In this document: piece by piece, positions 7,773-16,411 of the stretch
Layout of the letters: every line of letters starts with the position of its first letter
Numbering within the stretch: position 1 is the stretch's first letter
Source of the DNA: Terriglobia bacterium
GTDB lineage: Bacteria; Acidobacteriota; Terriglobia; Terriglobales; Acidobacteriaceae
Direction of reading: 5' to 3'
Assembly (NCBI GenBank): GCA_020072845.1
Contig: JAIQGF010000011.1
Span: forward strand, 286,173-350,172
DNA: 64,000 bases
The notes under the pieces: model-generated
Told to the model about the DNA's origin: nothing
What the model saw: the letters and a program-made list of their open reading frames with translations, nothing else
Database searches by the model: none
Position numbers and translations under genes: made by a program

Positions 7773-8801
7773 GTTCACCACCGGGCACCTTGCCAGGTGT
7801 CCGGGCGCGACCTCGACCAGAGGCGGCAGCGCGCGGCTGCAATCGGGAATGCGGAACCCGCAGCGCGGTTCGAAGGCACAGCCCGGCGGCAGCGAGGTCA
7901 GGGAAGGCACGGTGCCTTCGATGGTCGGCAGAGCGCGCGAACGGTCGGTGTGCAGCGTGGGCGCGGAGTGCAGCAGGCCGCGCGTGTAGGGGTGCGCGGC
8001 AGAGGCGAATACATCGCGCGCCGGGCCGAGTTCGACGATGCTTCCGGCGTACATCACGGCTACGCGGTCGCAAACTTGGGAGACCACCGCCAGGTCGTGG
8101 GAGATGAACAGCATCGCCAGGTTGAATTTCCGGCGCAGGTCCGCCAGCAGGTCAAGGATTTGCGCCTGGATGGTGACGTCGAGCGCGGTGGTCGGCTCGT
8201 CGGCAATCAGCAGTTGCGGCCGGTTCACGATCGCCATGGCAATCATCACGCGCTGCCGCATGCCGCCGGAGAGCTGGTGCGGGTAGTCGCGGGAACGGCG
8301 CTCGGGCTCCGGAATGCCGACCTCGTGCATGGCATCCACCGCACGTGTCCACGCTTCGGACTTTGTCAGTCGCCCTGCTCCGTTCTTGCCGTCGACGGTC
8401 GACGGTCGACGGTCGACTGACCGATGCGCCAGCACTGCCTCCGCAATCTGGTCTCCCACGCGCATCACCGGGTTGAGCGCGGTCATCGGCTCCTGGAAGA
8501 TCATGGCCATACGCGCGCCGCGGATGTCGCGCATCTGGTCGGAGGAAGCGGAGAGCAGATCGCGGCCCTCGAGCCGCAGTTCGCCCTCGACGCGAGCCTC
8601 CGTGGGCAGCAGTCGCATGATGGCCAGCGCCGTGGCCGATTTGCCCGATCCGGATTCCCCCACCAGCCCTAACACTTCGCTGGGCGCAAGCGTCAGGCTG
8701 ACTTCCCGGACGGCAGCGAGCAGGCCTTGGCCATCACGCGTCGGAAAGCTCACCTTCAGCCGATCCAAAGCAAGCAGGGGAGGCACGAGCCCATAGTACA
8801 T
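7734..8801 (-). CDS. Oligopeptide/dipeptide ABC transporter ATP-binding protein (OppD/DppD type)
   Basis: A 355-residue ABC ATPase. Walker [13 protein letters not shown] is at residues 48-55 onward, the Q-loop is [12 protein letters not shown], the signature is [11 protein letters not shown], Walker B is [12 protein letters not shown], and the H-loop is ISHDLAVV. The C-terminal oligopeptide-transporter extension (HPYTRGLL...GCAFEPRC) is present with the Cys residues seen in OppD/DppD. The ATG at 8801 is the first credible start. Residues [11 protein letters not shown] are an insertion encoded by a GTCGACG heptamer array at 8391-8418, and the C-terminal tail is repeat-derived. No permease, OppF or binding protein is adjacent, so its partners must be elsewhere. 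Confidence 0.88.
   Translation of the reverse strand: MYYGLVPPLLALDRLKVSFPTRDGQGLLAAVREVSLTLAPSEVLGLVGESGSGKSATALAIMRLLPTEARVEGELRLEGRDLLSASSDQMRDIRGARMAMIFQEPMTALNPVMRVGDQIAEAVLAHRSVDRRPSTVDGKNGAGRLTKSEAWTRAVDAMHEVGIPEPERRSRDYPHQLSGGMRQRVMIAMAIVNRPQLLIADEPTTALDVTIQAQILDLLADLRRKFNLAMLFISHDLAVVSQVCDRVAVMYAGSIVELGPARDVFASAAHPYTRGLLHSAPTLHTDRSRALPTIEGTVPSLTSLPPGCAFEPRCGFRIPDCSRALPPLVEVAPGHLARCPVVNKSELRSQNQEVK
8391..8418. repeat. Four GTCGACG heptamers inside the OppD-like gene
   Basis: Three perfect tandem copies of GTCGACG followed by GTCGACT. Each unit contains a SalI palindrome. The array is in frame and adds residues between the Q-loop and the signature motif of the ATPase. Confidence 0.9.
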
Positions 8802-8802
8802 C

Positions 8803-8850
8803 GGGTGATGGGGCGATCTGGTGATCGGGTGATTGAACGCCTGATGCATC
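8803..8850. repeat. GGTGATC heptamer-like tract upstream of the OppD-like gene
   Basis: Degenerate GGGTGATG/GGTGATCG units occupy the short gap between msrA and the ABC ATPase start, overlapping where its ribosome-binding site would be. Confidence 0.5.
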
Positions 8851-8854
8851 CCGC

Positions 8855-9394
8855 CTAGGGCGCGGTCTTTTTGGAAAATTTCTGTTCGAATTTCTTCAGC
8901 TTGGGGGCGATGACGTACTGGCAGTAGGGCGCGGAGGAATTCCCAGCGTAATATCCCTGGTGATAATTCTCGGCGACGTAAAACTGCTTGGCGGGCTCGA
9001 CGGCGGTGACGATGGGATTGGGAAAGGCGCGCGCGGCGGTGAGGTCGGCGATGGCCTGCTCGGCCTGGCGACGCTGGTCGTCGGAGGCGTAGAAGATCAC
9101 GGAACGATATTGCGTACCGGAATCGTTGCCCTGGCGATTGAGCGTGGTGGGATCGTGGATGGTGAAAAAGATGTCGAGCAGGTCGCGGTAGGTGATTTGC
9201 GCCGGGTCGAAGGTGACCCGCACCACCTCGACATGGCCGCTGGCGCCGGTACAGACCTGTTCGTAAGTGGGATTTTCGCGGCGTCCGCCCATGTAGCCGG
9301 ACTCGACCGACTTCACGCCGGTGGCGCGGGCGAACACAGCTTCCAGGCACCAGAAACATCCGCCACCGAAGACGGCAGTTTGTTGTTCGGACAT
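8855..9394 (-). CDS. msrA: Peptide methionine (S)-S-oxide reductase
   Basis: A 179-residue MsrA that repairs oxidised methionine. The catalytic motif GGGCFWCLEAVF (nucleophilic Cys near residue 13) is followed by GYMGGRRENPTYEQVCTG and the GTQYRSVIF segment, all diagnostic. The C-terminus is PYCQYVIAPKLKKF, carrying the resolving-Cys-like region of the family. It is encoded alone on the minus strand; the downstream ABC ATPase gene is 53 bases away with repeats between them, so co-transcription is uncertain. No MsrB domain is fused or adjacent. Confidence 0.95.
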   Translation of the reverse strand: MSEQQTAVFGGGCFWCLEAVFARATGVKSVESGYMGGRRENPTYEQVCTGASGHVEVVRVTFDPAQITYRDLLDIFFTIHDPTTLNRQGNDSGTQYRSVIFYASDDQRRQAEQAIADLTAARAFPNPIVTAVEPAKQFYVAENYHQGYYAGNSSAPYCQYVIAPKLKKFEQKFSKKTAP

Positions 9395-9404
9395 GCGAAT
9401 TAGA

Positions 9405-9480
9405 TGCGGGAACCAGGTGCGAGTTGCGGGTTGTGAGTTGCGAGAGAGTACCGAGTACTTAGTACCGAGTACCGAGCAAA
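9405..9480. repeat. GAGTTGC and AGTACCG heptamer tracts
   Basis: Upstream of msrA, variants of GAGTTGC (9418-9442) pass into AGTACCG units (9446-9476). Between this and 9602 there is no gene; a short hairpin-like GCCCCGGC...GCCGGGGC (9514-9536) may stop transcription of the gene to the right. Confidence 0.65.
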
Positions 9481-9602
9481 AGCGCGCCCTGAGTCGCCTG
9501 CCAGAAAAATTAGAGCCCCGGCGAGGGTGCCGGGGCCTACAGGTTCAACCTAATCGCATTGCCGCGTGGGCAGCGCGTCGTTGATGCAATTTCACCGCGT
9601 CT

Positions 9603-10082
9603 CTAAAGCTGTGGCGGTGGCGGCGGCGGCTGTTGGCCTTCGCCCTTGGGACCCATGCCCTGCCAGTGGCCTTTGCCGCGGCCCTCATGCTGCTTCATGG
9701 AATCGAGCTTCGCCTGCTGGTCGGAGGTGAGGAAGCCGCGAATCTGCGTCATGCTCTGTTCGTGCAGGTCGCGCATCTTGGCGTGGCGGTCCTGCATCGA
9801 CAACGAGGTGTCTTTGCTAAGACTCTGCGCCTGCGTGGACTCGGTTTCCAGGATGGGCTTGATCTTGGTTTTCTGGTCGTCGGTGAGATTCAAGATGCGC
9901 GAGAGGTGGTCGAGGTGCTGCTGCGGGCTAGGCGGCCCGCCCATGCGACCCATGTGGTCGTGTGGCCCGCCCATCTGGCCCTGCGGTTGGGCTGGCGGCG
10001 CCTCGGTTTGCGCGACCATGGTGAGAGGTAACGCAACCGCAAGCAGAATTGCGACGGCGAACGCGGTACGTGCTTTGGTCAT
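9603..10082 (-). CDS. Secreted Spy/LTXXQ-like protein
   Basis: A 159-residue exported protein. It has a clear signal peptide (residues 1-24, AVAILLAVALPLTMVAQ), a Gly/Met/His-rich segment (QMGGPHDHMGRMGGPP), then a helical part with ILNLTDDQKTKIKPILE and FLTSDQQAKLDSM, the LTxxQ repeats typical of Spy/CpxP-like periplasmic chaperones and metal sensors. It ends in QPPPPPPQL. The ATG at 10082 follows a strong AAAAGGAGC. The His/Met-rich linker could bind metal, which is an inference. It is downstream of two permease genes on the same strand, 160 bases away. Confidence 0.82.
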   Translation of the reverse strand: MTKARTAFAVAILLAVALPLTMVAQTEAPPAQPQGQMGGPHDHMGRMGGPPSPQQHLDHLSRILNLTDDQKTKIKPILETESTQAQSLSKDTSLSMQDRHAKMRDLHEQSMTQIRGFLTSDQQAKLDSMKQHEGRGKGHWQGMGPKGEGQQPPPPPPQL

Positions 10083-10242
10083 CGGTGCTCCTTTTCGATC
10101 GGCCGCACGCGGCGGATTGGATGCCGATGCGGAAACGTGAACGGTGGAATGCGCCGGGACAGACTCCCGCCCCGCATCCTGTTGCATGAGAACACGGGGC
10201 AGTGGAAAAAGTTGCCGGTTCAGGTTGCGAGCGGCGCCGGTC

Positions 10243-11508
<1,266 letters not shown>

Positions 11509-11624
11509 CGCTCTTGTGTTTTCCTCGGCGGCTAAAGCCGCCAGAATCGCAGTCTCGAACGGCGCGGCTGAAGCCGCGCCCCTTCAAAAACACCCCTCGT
11601 CAGTTCCCGGAATTCGACAATTAC
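11509..11624. repeat. Gap with two GC palindromes of a dispersed repeat type
   Basis: GGCGGCTAAAGCCGCC (11527-11542) and GGCGCGGCTGAAGCCGCGCC (11561-11580) are perfect palindromes followed by CCTTCAAAAAC. They lie between the two permease genes and could form stable hairpins in a joint transcript. Confidence 0.75.
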
Positions 11625-12878
11625 CTACAGCTCGGCACGGAGCGCGACCACGGGGTCGAGCTTGGCCGCCTTAAGGGCAGGCCAGAGTCCGAAAAACAGG
11701 CCCACGACGGTGGAGACCGCGAGGGCAAAGAAAACCACGCTGAGGGGCGTCCGCATGGGCATGGCCGTGAGGCCGCGGACGATTTGCGTGACCAGCACCG
11801 CCAGCACCACCCCAAACAGTCCGCCCATCGCCGCCATGACCGAAGATTCGACGACGAACTGCATCAGGATGTCGCGCTTGCGCGCGCCCACCGACTTGCG
11901 CAACCCGATCTCGTGGGTGCGCTCGGTGACCGAGGCCAGCATGATGTTCATGATGACGACGCCGCCGATGACGAGGAAGATGGAGACGATGCCGATGGAG
12001 GCATTGGCCAGTCCGCCGAAAATCTGGTTCCACAGCCCGGTGACGGATTCGCTGGAGATGATGCCAAAGGCATCCTTGTCGTTGAAATCCTGATGACGGC
12101 GGGCGCGCATGAAGGCGCGGGCCTGGTCCTTGGCCTGCTCCATGACGGCGGGAGAACTGGACTTGACGGCGACCCACAGGCCGGAAGTGTCGGGCCCTTC
12201 CTGTCCCCAGGACTTCAAAACCGCGGTCATGGGGACGTAAACAAAATTGTCCTGGCTCTGGCCGAAGGCGGTGCCGTTCTTTTCCGCGACGCCGATGACC
12301 TCGAAGGGAACGCCGCCGACCAGAATGGTCTTGCCCAGCGGATCCACGCTTTGGAAGAAGCGCTCGGCGAGATCGTTGCCGATGACGGCCACCGAGACGC
12401 GGTGCTGGTACTCGGTTTCGCTGAAGAAGCGGCCGCGGGCGATTTTGTCGGTGGAGAGATCAATGATGTTGGGAGTAGCGCCGCGGATGGTGACGTCGTC
12501 AATGTTTTGGTTGCCGGCGCGGACGTCCTTGGTGCGCCAGTCCTGCGCCCCGACCTCATCCGCCAGGACCATGTGAGAGCGCAGGTACTCGAAATCGTCG
12601 AGATCGAGCTTGCGGTTGTGGCGGCGCGCCTCGAGGAAATCCTTGGCGTTGGTGATGATGGGAAAGCGGGCAACGTAAAAGACGTTGACACCGAAATTGG
12701 CGAGGCGCTCGGCGACGTAGGTGTTCAGCCCGTTGACGGCCGAGACCACGCCGATGAGCGCGGTGACGGCGATGATGACGCCCAGCAGGGTGAGAAACGA
12801 GCGCAGCTTATGCGCCCACAGGCTTTCCAGCGCAATGGTGACCGGCTCGCGAAAGGTAGAGGACCGCCTGATCTTCAT
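11625..12878 (-). CDS. MacB/FtsX-type ABC permease (orphan, second of pair)
   Basis: A 417-residue MacB-like permease with the same layout as its neighbour: helix 1 at residues 24-46 (SFLTLLGVIIAVTALIGVV), a periplasmic domain, and three C-terminal helices. ASVTERTHEIGLRKSVGARKRDIL and WPALKAAKLDPVVALRAEL are the family motifs. ATG 12878 gives the family-typical start MKIRRSSTFREPVTIALESL; a longer upstream frame is low-complexity and rejected. It is upstream of the first permease on the same strand with no ATPase gene in the window, a common arrangement in acidobacterial genomes with many such permeases. Confidence 0.86.
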   Translation of the reverse strand: MKIRRSSTFREPVTIALESLWAHKLRSFLTLLGVIIAVTALIGVVSAVNGLNTYVAERLANFGVNVFYVARFPIITNAKDFLEARRHNRKLDLDDFEYLRSHMVLADEVGAQDWRTKDVRAGNQNIDDVTIRGATPNIIDLSTDKIARGRFFSETEYQHRVSVAVIGNDLAERFFQSVDPLGKTILVGGVPFEVIGVAEKNGTAFGQSQDNFVYVPMTAVLKSWGQEGPDTSGLWVAVKSSSPAVMEQAKDQARAFMRARRHQDFNDKDAFGIISSESVTGLWNQIFGGLANASIGIVSIFLVIGGVVIMNIMLASVTERTHEIGLRKSVGARKRDILMQFVVESSVMAAMGGLFGVVLAVLVTQIVRGLTAMPMRTPLSVVFFALAVSTVVGLFFGLWPALKAAKLDPVVALRAEL

Positions 12879-13399
12879 CACTACCCGGGCTGCGGTTGCG
12901 GCAGACACAAATACATTAGGCGCCAGGGAGACATACGAGTCAACCGGGCTGAAAGTTCCCGCGCCGCGGGAAGAGATGCCGGAGGGATGCTGCTCCACTG
13001 GCCCCAGGGGGTCCCACCCGCTGCCGGACCAAATCGGGAGTACGCACACGCACCCGTGATGCAGGTCACCGCCAAGGGGATCGGCTAGGAGAACACTTGT
13101 GCCTAGCGAGCGGCGAAAAAGATACTGCCTGCCTGACGAGCGCAGCAGCGAAAACACACTGTTGCGCTGGCCGCCAACCGCGGCGGCCCCCAACCTTCGC
13201 CCCCTGATTTGATTTCGCCTCACGAGGGGGAGGTGAAGAGTTGCGACCTACTACGCGTCGAGCCCACATCCACGATAGCCACGCAGCGCGCACTACCCCT
13301 TGCTCCCGCTCGAGCTGCGGAAGCCGGCACTTGCGCTTGTCGTATGCCCGGGTGCGCGCCCGGACCGGCATCATCACGGATGTGTTTCAAGGAGGATTT
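12879..13399. other. 521-base intergenic region between divergent genes
   Basis: No convincing gene. It separates the minus-strand permease pair from the plus-strand zinc-ribbon/Usp/Crp group and should hold promoters for both. The one recognisable element is the FNR/CRP-like dyad at 13056-13069. Confidence 0.6.
13056..13069. promoter_or_regulatory. Candidate FNR/CRP-family operator
   Basis: GTGATGCAGGTCAC is an inverted repeat of GTGA(T/C) half-sites with a 4-base spacer, the geometry of FNR/DNR boxes (TTGAT-N4-ATCAA). It matches the perfect dyad at 15770-15783 in layout. A Crp/Fnr regulator with an N-terminal Cys cluster is encoded 1.8 kb to the right. Binding is an inference. Confidence 0.4.
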
Positions 13400-13567
13400 A
13401 TGACCGATCTGTACACCTGCAGTTGCGGCAGCCAGATTTGGCAGATCTTCGACACGGGCGTGCGTTGCACGGCGTGCCAGACCGAATTCGTGACGCAGCA
13501 CACGCCCGTCGCCGAGTTCAACCACGCAGCCACGCAGCAAATGGAAGAGGAAGAAGAAGTGGTGTAA
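13400..13567 (+). CDS. Small zinc-ribbon protein
   Basis: A 55-residue protein with CSCG at residues 8-11 and CTAC at residues 23-26, four cysteines placed for one zinc, and an acidic tail (MEEEEEVV). The ATG at 13400 follows a strong AAGGAGGATTT. It sits upstream of the universal stress protein with about 145 bases between. It could be a protein- or RNA-binding adaptor; no function is recognised. The strong ribosome-binding site and the Cys spacing support a real gene. Confidence 0.75.
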   Translation: MTDLYTCSCGSQIWQIFDTGVRCTACQTEFVTQHTPVAEFNHAATQQMEEEEEVV

Positions 13568-13711
13568 GCGCCGCGTGACGCCGTTCCATGCCCCGGCACA
13601 TCGAGGAGAACCGCGCTCCGCATGTTCGGGGTCAGAAGCTTGAGGCAGGAGGAAGTGGACGCAGCGCGGGGAATGGGCGTCCACGGCCTCCGCTAACCGA
13701 GGAGGTTTGCT

Positions 13712-14623
13712 ATGGCAACGGTCACTGCTCCAATCCGCATTACATTGCAAAACATCCTGGTGGCCACGGACTTTTCCGGCTGCGCGGAGTCGGCGGTGAA
13801 GTACGCGTTGGGCATGGCGCATCGCTACGGGAGCACGCTGCACATGGTGCATGTGCTGCCGGAAATGCCCTTCGTGGAATCGCCCGACCCGGACCCTGAC
13901 CGGATCCGGCGCAGCGCCCAACAAAGGCTCGCGAAGATGGTTGCGAGCGAAGCATTCCGGGGCATCAGGCATACGGAAACGATTGAGGAAGGTGAGGTCG
14001 CCCAGGTGCTGGCCGATCTGGCAATCGCCGAGAAGATTGACCTGATTGTGCTGGGGACGCAAGGGCGCAGCGGGATCGGGAAGTTCCTGCTGGGCTCGGT
14101 GGCGGAGGAAGCCTTCCGCTCGGCGTTATGCCCGGTCCTCACCGTCGGTCCACACGTGACGCGCGGCGCGGGGGAAGCCAAGCTGCAGCACATCCTGTAC
14201 GCCACCGACTTCGGCCCGGAGTCGGCGCACGGCGTGCCGTATGCGCTGTCGCTGGCGGAGGAGAATCACGCCCGCCTCACCATGCTGCACGTCGCCCACG
14301 AACCCGGAGTGGCTTTGCCCGAACCAGTGCCCGGCAGCTTGCCGGTGATCCGCCCAGACGTAGAGGTTGCCGACGACAAGCAACAACTCCGCGATCTGGT
14401 GCCGCGGGACACCGCGTTGTGGCACGAGCCGGAATTCCTGGTGCAGTTCGGCCCGCCGGTGGAAACCATTCTGGCGGCCGCCGCTCAGGACGTGGACATG
14501 ATCGTGCTCGGGGTCAAGCGGCCGGCCGCGCTGACCAAGCACCTGGGAGGAGGAGTGGCGTATCGCGTGGTCTGCGAAGCGCCATGCCCGGTGCTGACGG
14601 TCGGAGCGCAAATCCGGCCATAA
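13712..14623 (+). CDS. Tandem universal stress protein (two UspA domains)
   Basis: A 303-residue protein with two Usp folds. Domain 1 covers about 10-147 (ILVATDFSGCAESA... VLGTQGRSGIGKFLLGSVAE), with the ATP-binding pattern G-x2-G-x9-G(S) intact. Domain 2 covers about 155-300 (ILYATDFGPESAHG... VLGVKRPAALTKHLGGGVAYRV), with a degenerate nucleotide motif, so probably only domain 1 binds ATP. An AGGAGG lies 9 bases before the ATG. A terminator-like hairpin follows at 14640-14680. Usp proteins of this kind are often induced by hypoxia or starvation; the neighbouring Fnr-type regulator fits such control, as an inference. Confidence 0.92.
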   Translation: MATVTAPIRITLQNILVATDFSGCAESAVKYALGMAHRYGSTLHMVHVLPEMPFVESPDPDPDRIRRSAQQRLAKMVASEAFRGIRHTETIEEGEVAQVLADLAIAEKIDLIVLGTQGRSGIGKFLLGSVAEEAFRSALCPVLTVGPHVTRGAGEAKLQHILYATDFGPESAHGVPYALSLAEENHARLTMLHVAHEPGVALPEPVPGSLPVIRPDVEVADDKQQLRDLVPRDTALWHEPEFLVQFGPPVETILAAAAQDVDMIVLGVKRPAALTKHLGGGVAYRVVCEAPCPVLTVGAQIRP

Positions 14624-14639
14624 TTTTTCCGGCCCTGGC

Positions 14640-14686
14640 GAGCGGAAGGCGAAGGGCGATGCGCGTTTCGCCTTCCGCTCATTTTC
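14640..14686 (+). terminator. Hairpin terminator after the Usp gene
   Basis: GAGCGGAAGGCGAA (14640-14653) pairs perfectly with TTCGCCTTCCGCTC (14667-14680), a 14-bp stem with a 13-base loop, followed by ATTTTC. It begins 17 bases after the stop codon of the Usp gene. Confidence 0.8.
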
Positions 14687-14827
14687 GAGGCAAGCACAGC
14701 GACGGAGGATGCGCCGGGTGGGCTCCGGAAAATTTTTTTTTGCACGGGGGTTTTTCCTGTGGTAGGGTAGCGGCCGTCAAGCTACCAACAGGTGACCGGC
14801 TCGTCCGACCGTGCCGGGGAGGTAGTT

Positions 14828-15544
14828 ATGCGTACTCCCTACGGTCTGGAGCTCGTCGAAAGCTGCGTCACATGTAAGTTGCGTAAAGACAACTTCTTCT
14901 GTTCGCTCTCGCATTCGCTGCTCCCCGTTCTTGACAGTCTGAAGCTGGCCAACGTCTTTCCCAAGGCGACCGTGTTGTTCGCCGCCGGGCAGAAGCCGGC
15001 GGGCATTCACATCGTGTGCGCCGGCAAGGTGAAGCTGTGCACCGATGGCGCCAACGGCACGTCCATGGTGGTGAAGCTCGCCGGTCCGGGAGAGGTGCTG
15101 GGGTTGCACGCGTGCCTCGGCGGGACGCCGCAAGAGTTCAACGCGGAAACGGTGCAGCCGTCGCACATCGTGTTCGTGAAAGCCGACGATTTCTTGCGCT
15201 TGCTGGCGGAGAACGACGAAGTCTGCTGGCAGGCGGCGCAATTTCTGAGCCGGTATTGCAGCGATGCGTACAGCATCCTGCGCTCGGTGAACGCGGCGCA
15301 CTCGTCCAGCCAAAAACTGGCGCGGCTGCTGCTGGAAGCATCCGTGATCGGCACCGGGACGCGCGCCGGCATCCGGGTGCATCTGCCATTCACCCACAAG
15401 GAGATCGCGGAAGCGATCGGGATGTCGCGCGAAACCGTGTGGCGCAAGCTGGTGGAGTTCCGGGCCATGGGGGTGGCGGTGCTGGAGGGCTCGGTATTAT
15501 TGATCCGCAACAAAGCTGCGCTGCAGCGATTGGCCGGCCGGTAA
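14828..15544 (+). CDS. Crp/Fnr-family transcription regulator with an N-terminal cysteine cluster
   Basis: A 238-residue regulator with a cyclic-nucleotide-binding-like sensor domain (about 35-150) and a C-terminal winged helix (FTHKEIAEAIGMSRETVWRKL, about 190-210). Upstream of the sensor, Cys13, Cys16 and Cys25 (C-x2-C-x8-C) plus a Cys near residue 98 resemble, but do not copy, the four Fe-S ligands of FNR (C-x2-C-x5-C and a distal Cys). This makes an oxygen- or redox-sensing Fe-S role plausible. The ATG at 14828 follows GGGGAGG. Likely targets are its neighbours, given FNR-like dyads at 13056 and 15770. The C-terminal HTH is intact. Confidence 0.9.
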   Translation: MRTPYGLELVESCVTCKLRKDNFFCSLSHSLLPVLDSLKLANVFPKATVLFAAGQKPAGIHIVCAGKVKLCTDGANGTSMVVKLAGPGEVLGLHACLGGTPQEFNAETVQPSHIVFVKADDFLRLLAENDEVCWQAAQFLSRYCSDAYSILRSVNAAHSSSQKLARLLLEASVIGTGTRAGIRVHLPFTHKEIAEAIGMSRETVWRKLVEFRAMGVAVLEGSVLLIRNKAALQRLAGR

Positions 15545-16411
15545 AACGCCTTCCCCGATCACCTCACGGGAGTGACCCCGATCACCTCCGGCAGTCTCAG
15601 CAGTGGCCGAAATGCCGCTGCGCGGCGCTTGCCCAGGCGGAGCCTGCCGTGCCCGCGGCGCGGTGGGGCGAGGCCACCCCGAGGCGGCCAATGCATCCTG
15701 ACCGTGATTCCATCCGCTTCCGCAGGGGCAGGAGGCACCGGGGGCAGGGCATGTGTGTCACACAGGAGAGTGATGTAGATCACTGACGAGTGCTTCATCT
15801 TCGTAGAGTATCGCGTCCCATCCTCGAGTGAACGTTCGTATCGTGATCTCGAAGATGCAGCGCCCGAGGCAGACGGAAGACTTGGCCCCAACAATCCTCC
15901 GGCTGCGAAGCGCTGGTAAAAACACCGTTCCCTAGTCCGACCTCAAGCAGTACCAGGCCTGTCAGCTGAAAGCCCGGGGATGACGCGTCGCCGCGGCATT
16001 CCGAGCGGTACGGGGGATTTCAGGCGAAAAGAAAACGGTTTGGGAGCTGATGGCGATGTTGTCCCGCTGCAACCCGGGAAGCACGGTCGTTTGCGATGCG
16101 CGGTCGGAAGCGCGGTTCGTGAATGGCTTGCGGAGCGGAATGCAGAGGGCGGGGATCGCCGAGGCCCCAGGGGTAGACCGTCGAGGACGAAGACTTCCTG
16201 TGCGCGCTGCGCATACGCCACGCCCGATAAGGTAAGCCACCCAGCCCGCTGCCCCCAGGCAGCGCGGCCGAGGCACAGCCGAATCCGAGCGAACGTTCGA
16301 TAGGGGTCCTGGTCCCGTCGACAAGCCGGCGAGTGCCGGGCGAGAGGGCGGACGGACTGATCGTTAGGCCCAGGCTCGTGACCCGTAGCAATTCACGAAG
16401 GAGATTCAGCT
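15545..16411. other. 867-base intergenic region before the MFS gene
   Basis: No convincing gene on either strand. It holds the perfect FNR-like dyad at 15770-15783 and two short palindromes with GAACGTTC cores at 15829-15838 and 16290-16299 in similar contexts (GAGyGAACGTTCG). Such a long leader in a compact region suggests several regulatory sites or an unrecognised RNA; I recognise no riboswitch fold. Confidence 0.5.
15770..15783. promoter_or_regulatory. Candidate FNR/CRP-family operator (perfect dyad)
   Basis: GTGATGTAGATCAC: half-sites GTGAT and ATCAC are perfect inverses with a 4-base spacer, the FNR/DNR geometry. It lies between the Crp/Fnr-type regulator gene and the OFA-family transporter gene, so autoregulation or control of the transporter is possible. 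Confidence 0.5.

Noticed and set aside
8391..8418. GTCGACG array as a CRISPR-like or regulatory array
   Set aside because: Only four 7-base units without spacers and inside a coding frame; it is a simple tandem repeat. No CRISPR array is seen in the window.
8802..9359. Upstream extension of the OppD-like frame beyond the ATG at 8801
   Set aside because: It runs out of frame through msrA and repeat sequence; the ATPase family start fits at 8801.
11514..13088. 524-codon plus-strand frame over the second permease
   Set aside because: Antisense shadow of a clear FtsX/MacB permease; composition is not protein-like.
12879..13223. Long N-terminal lead of the second permease
   Set aside because: Low-complexity, no membrane or signal features; the family start is MKIRRSS at 12878.
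15829..16299. Two GAACGTTC palindromes as LexA/SOS boxes
   Set aside because: The known SOS box has a four-base spacer between GAAC and GTTC; here there is none, so I do not call them.
15962..16333. Short frames in the gap before the MFS gene as a gene
   Set aside because: Arg/Pro-rich on both strands, no ribosome-binding site and no recognisable motif.
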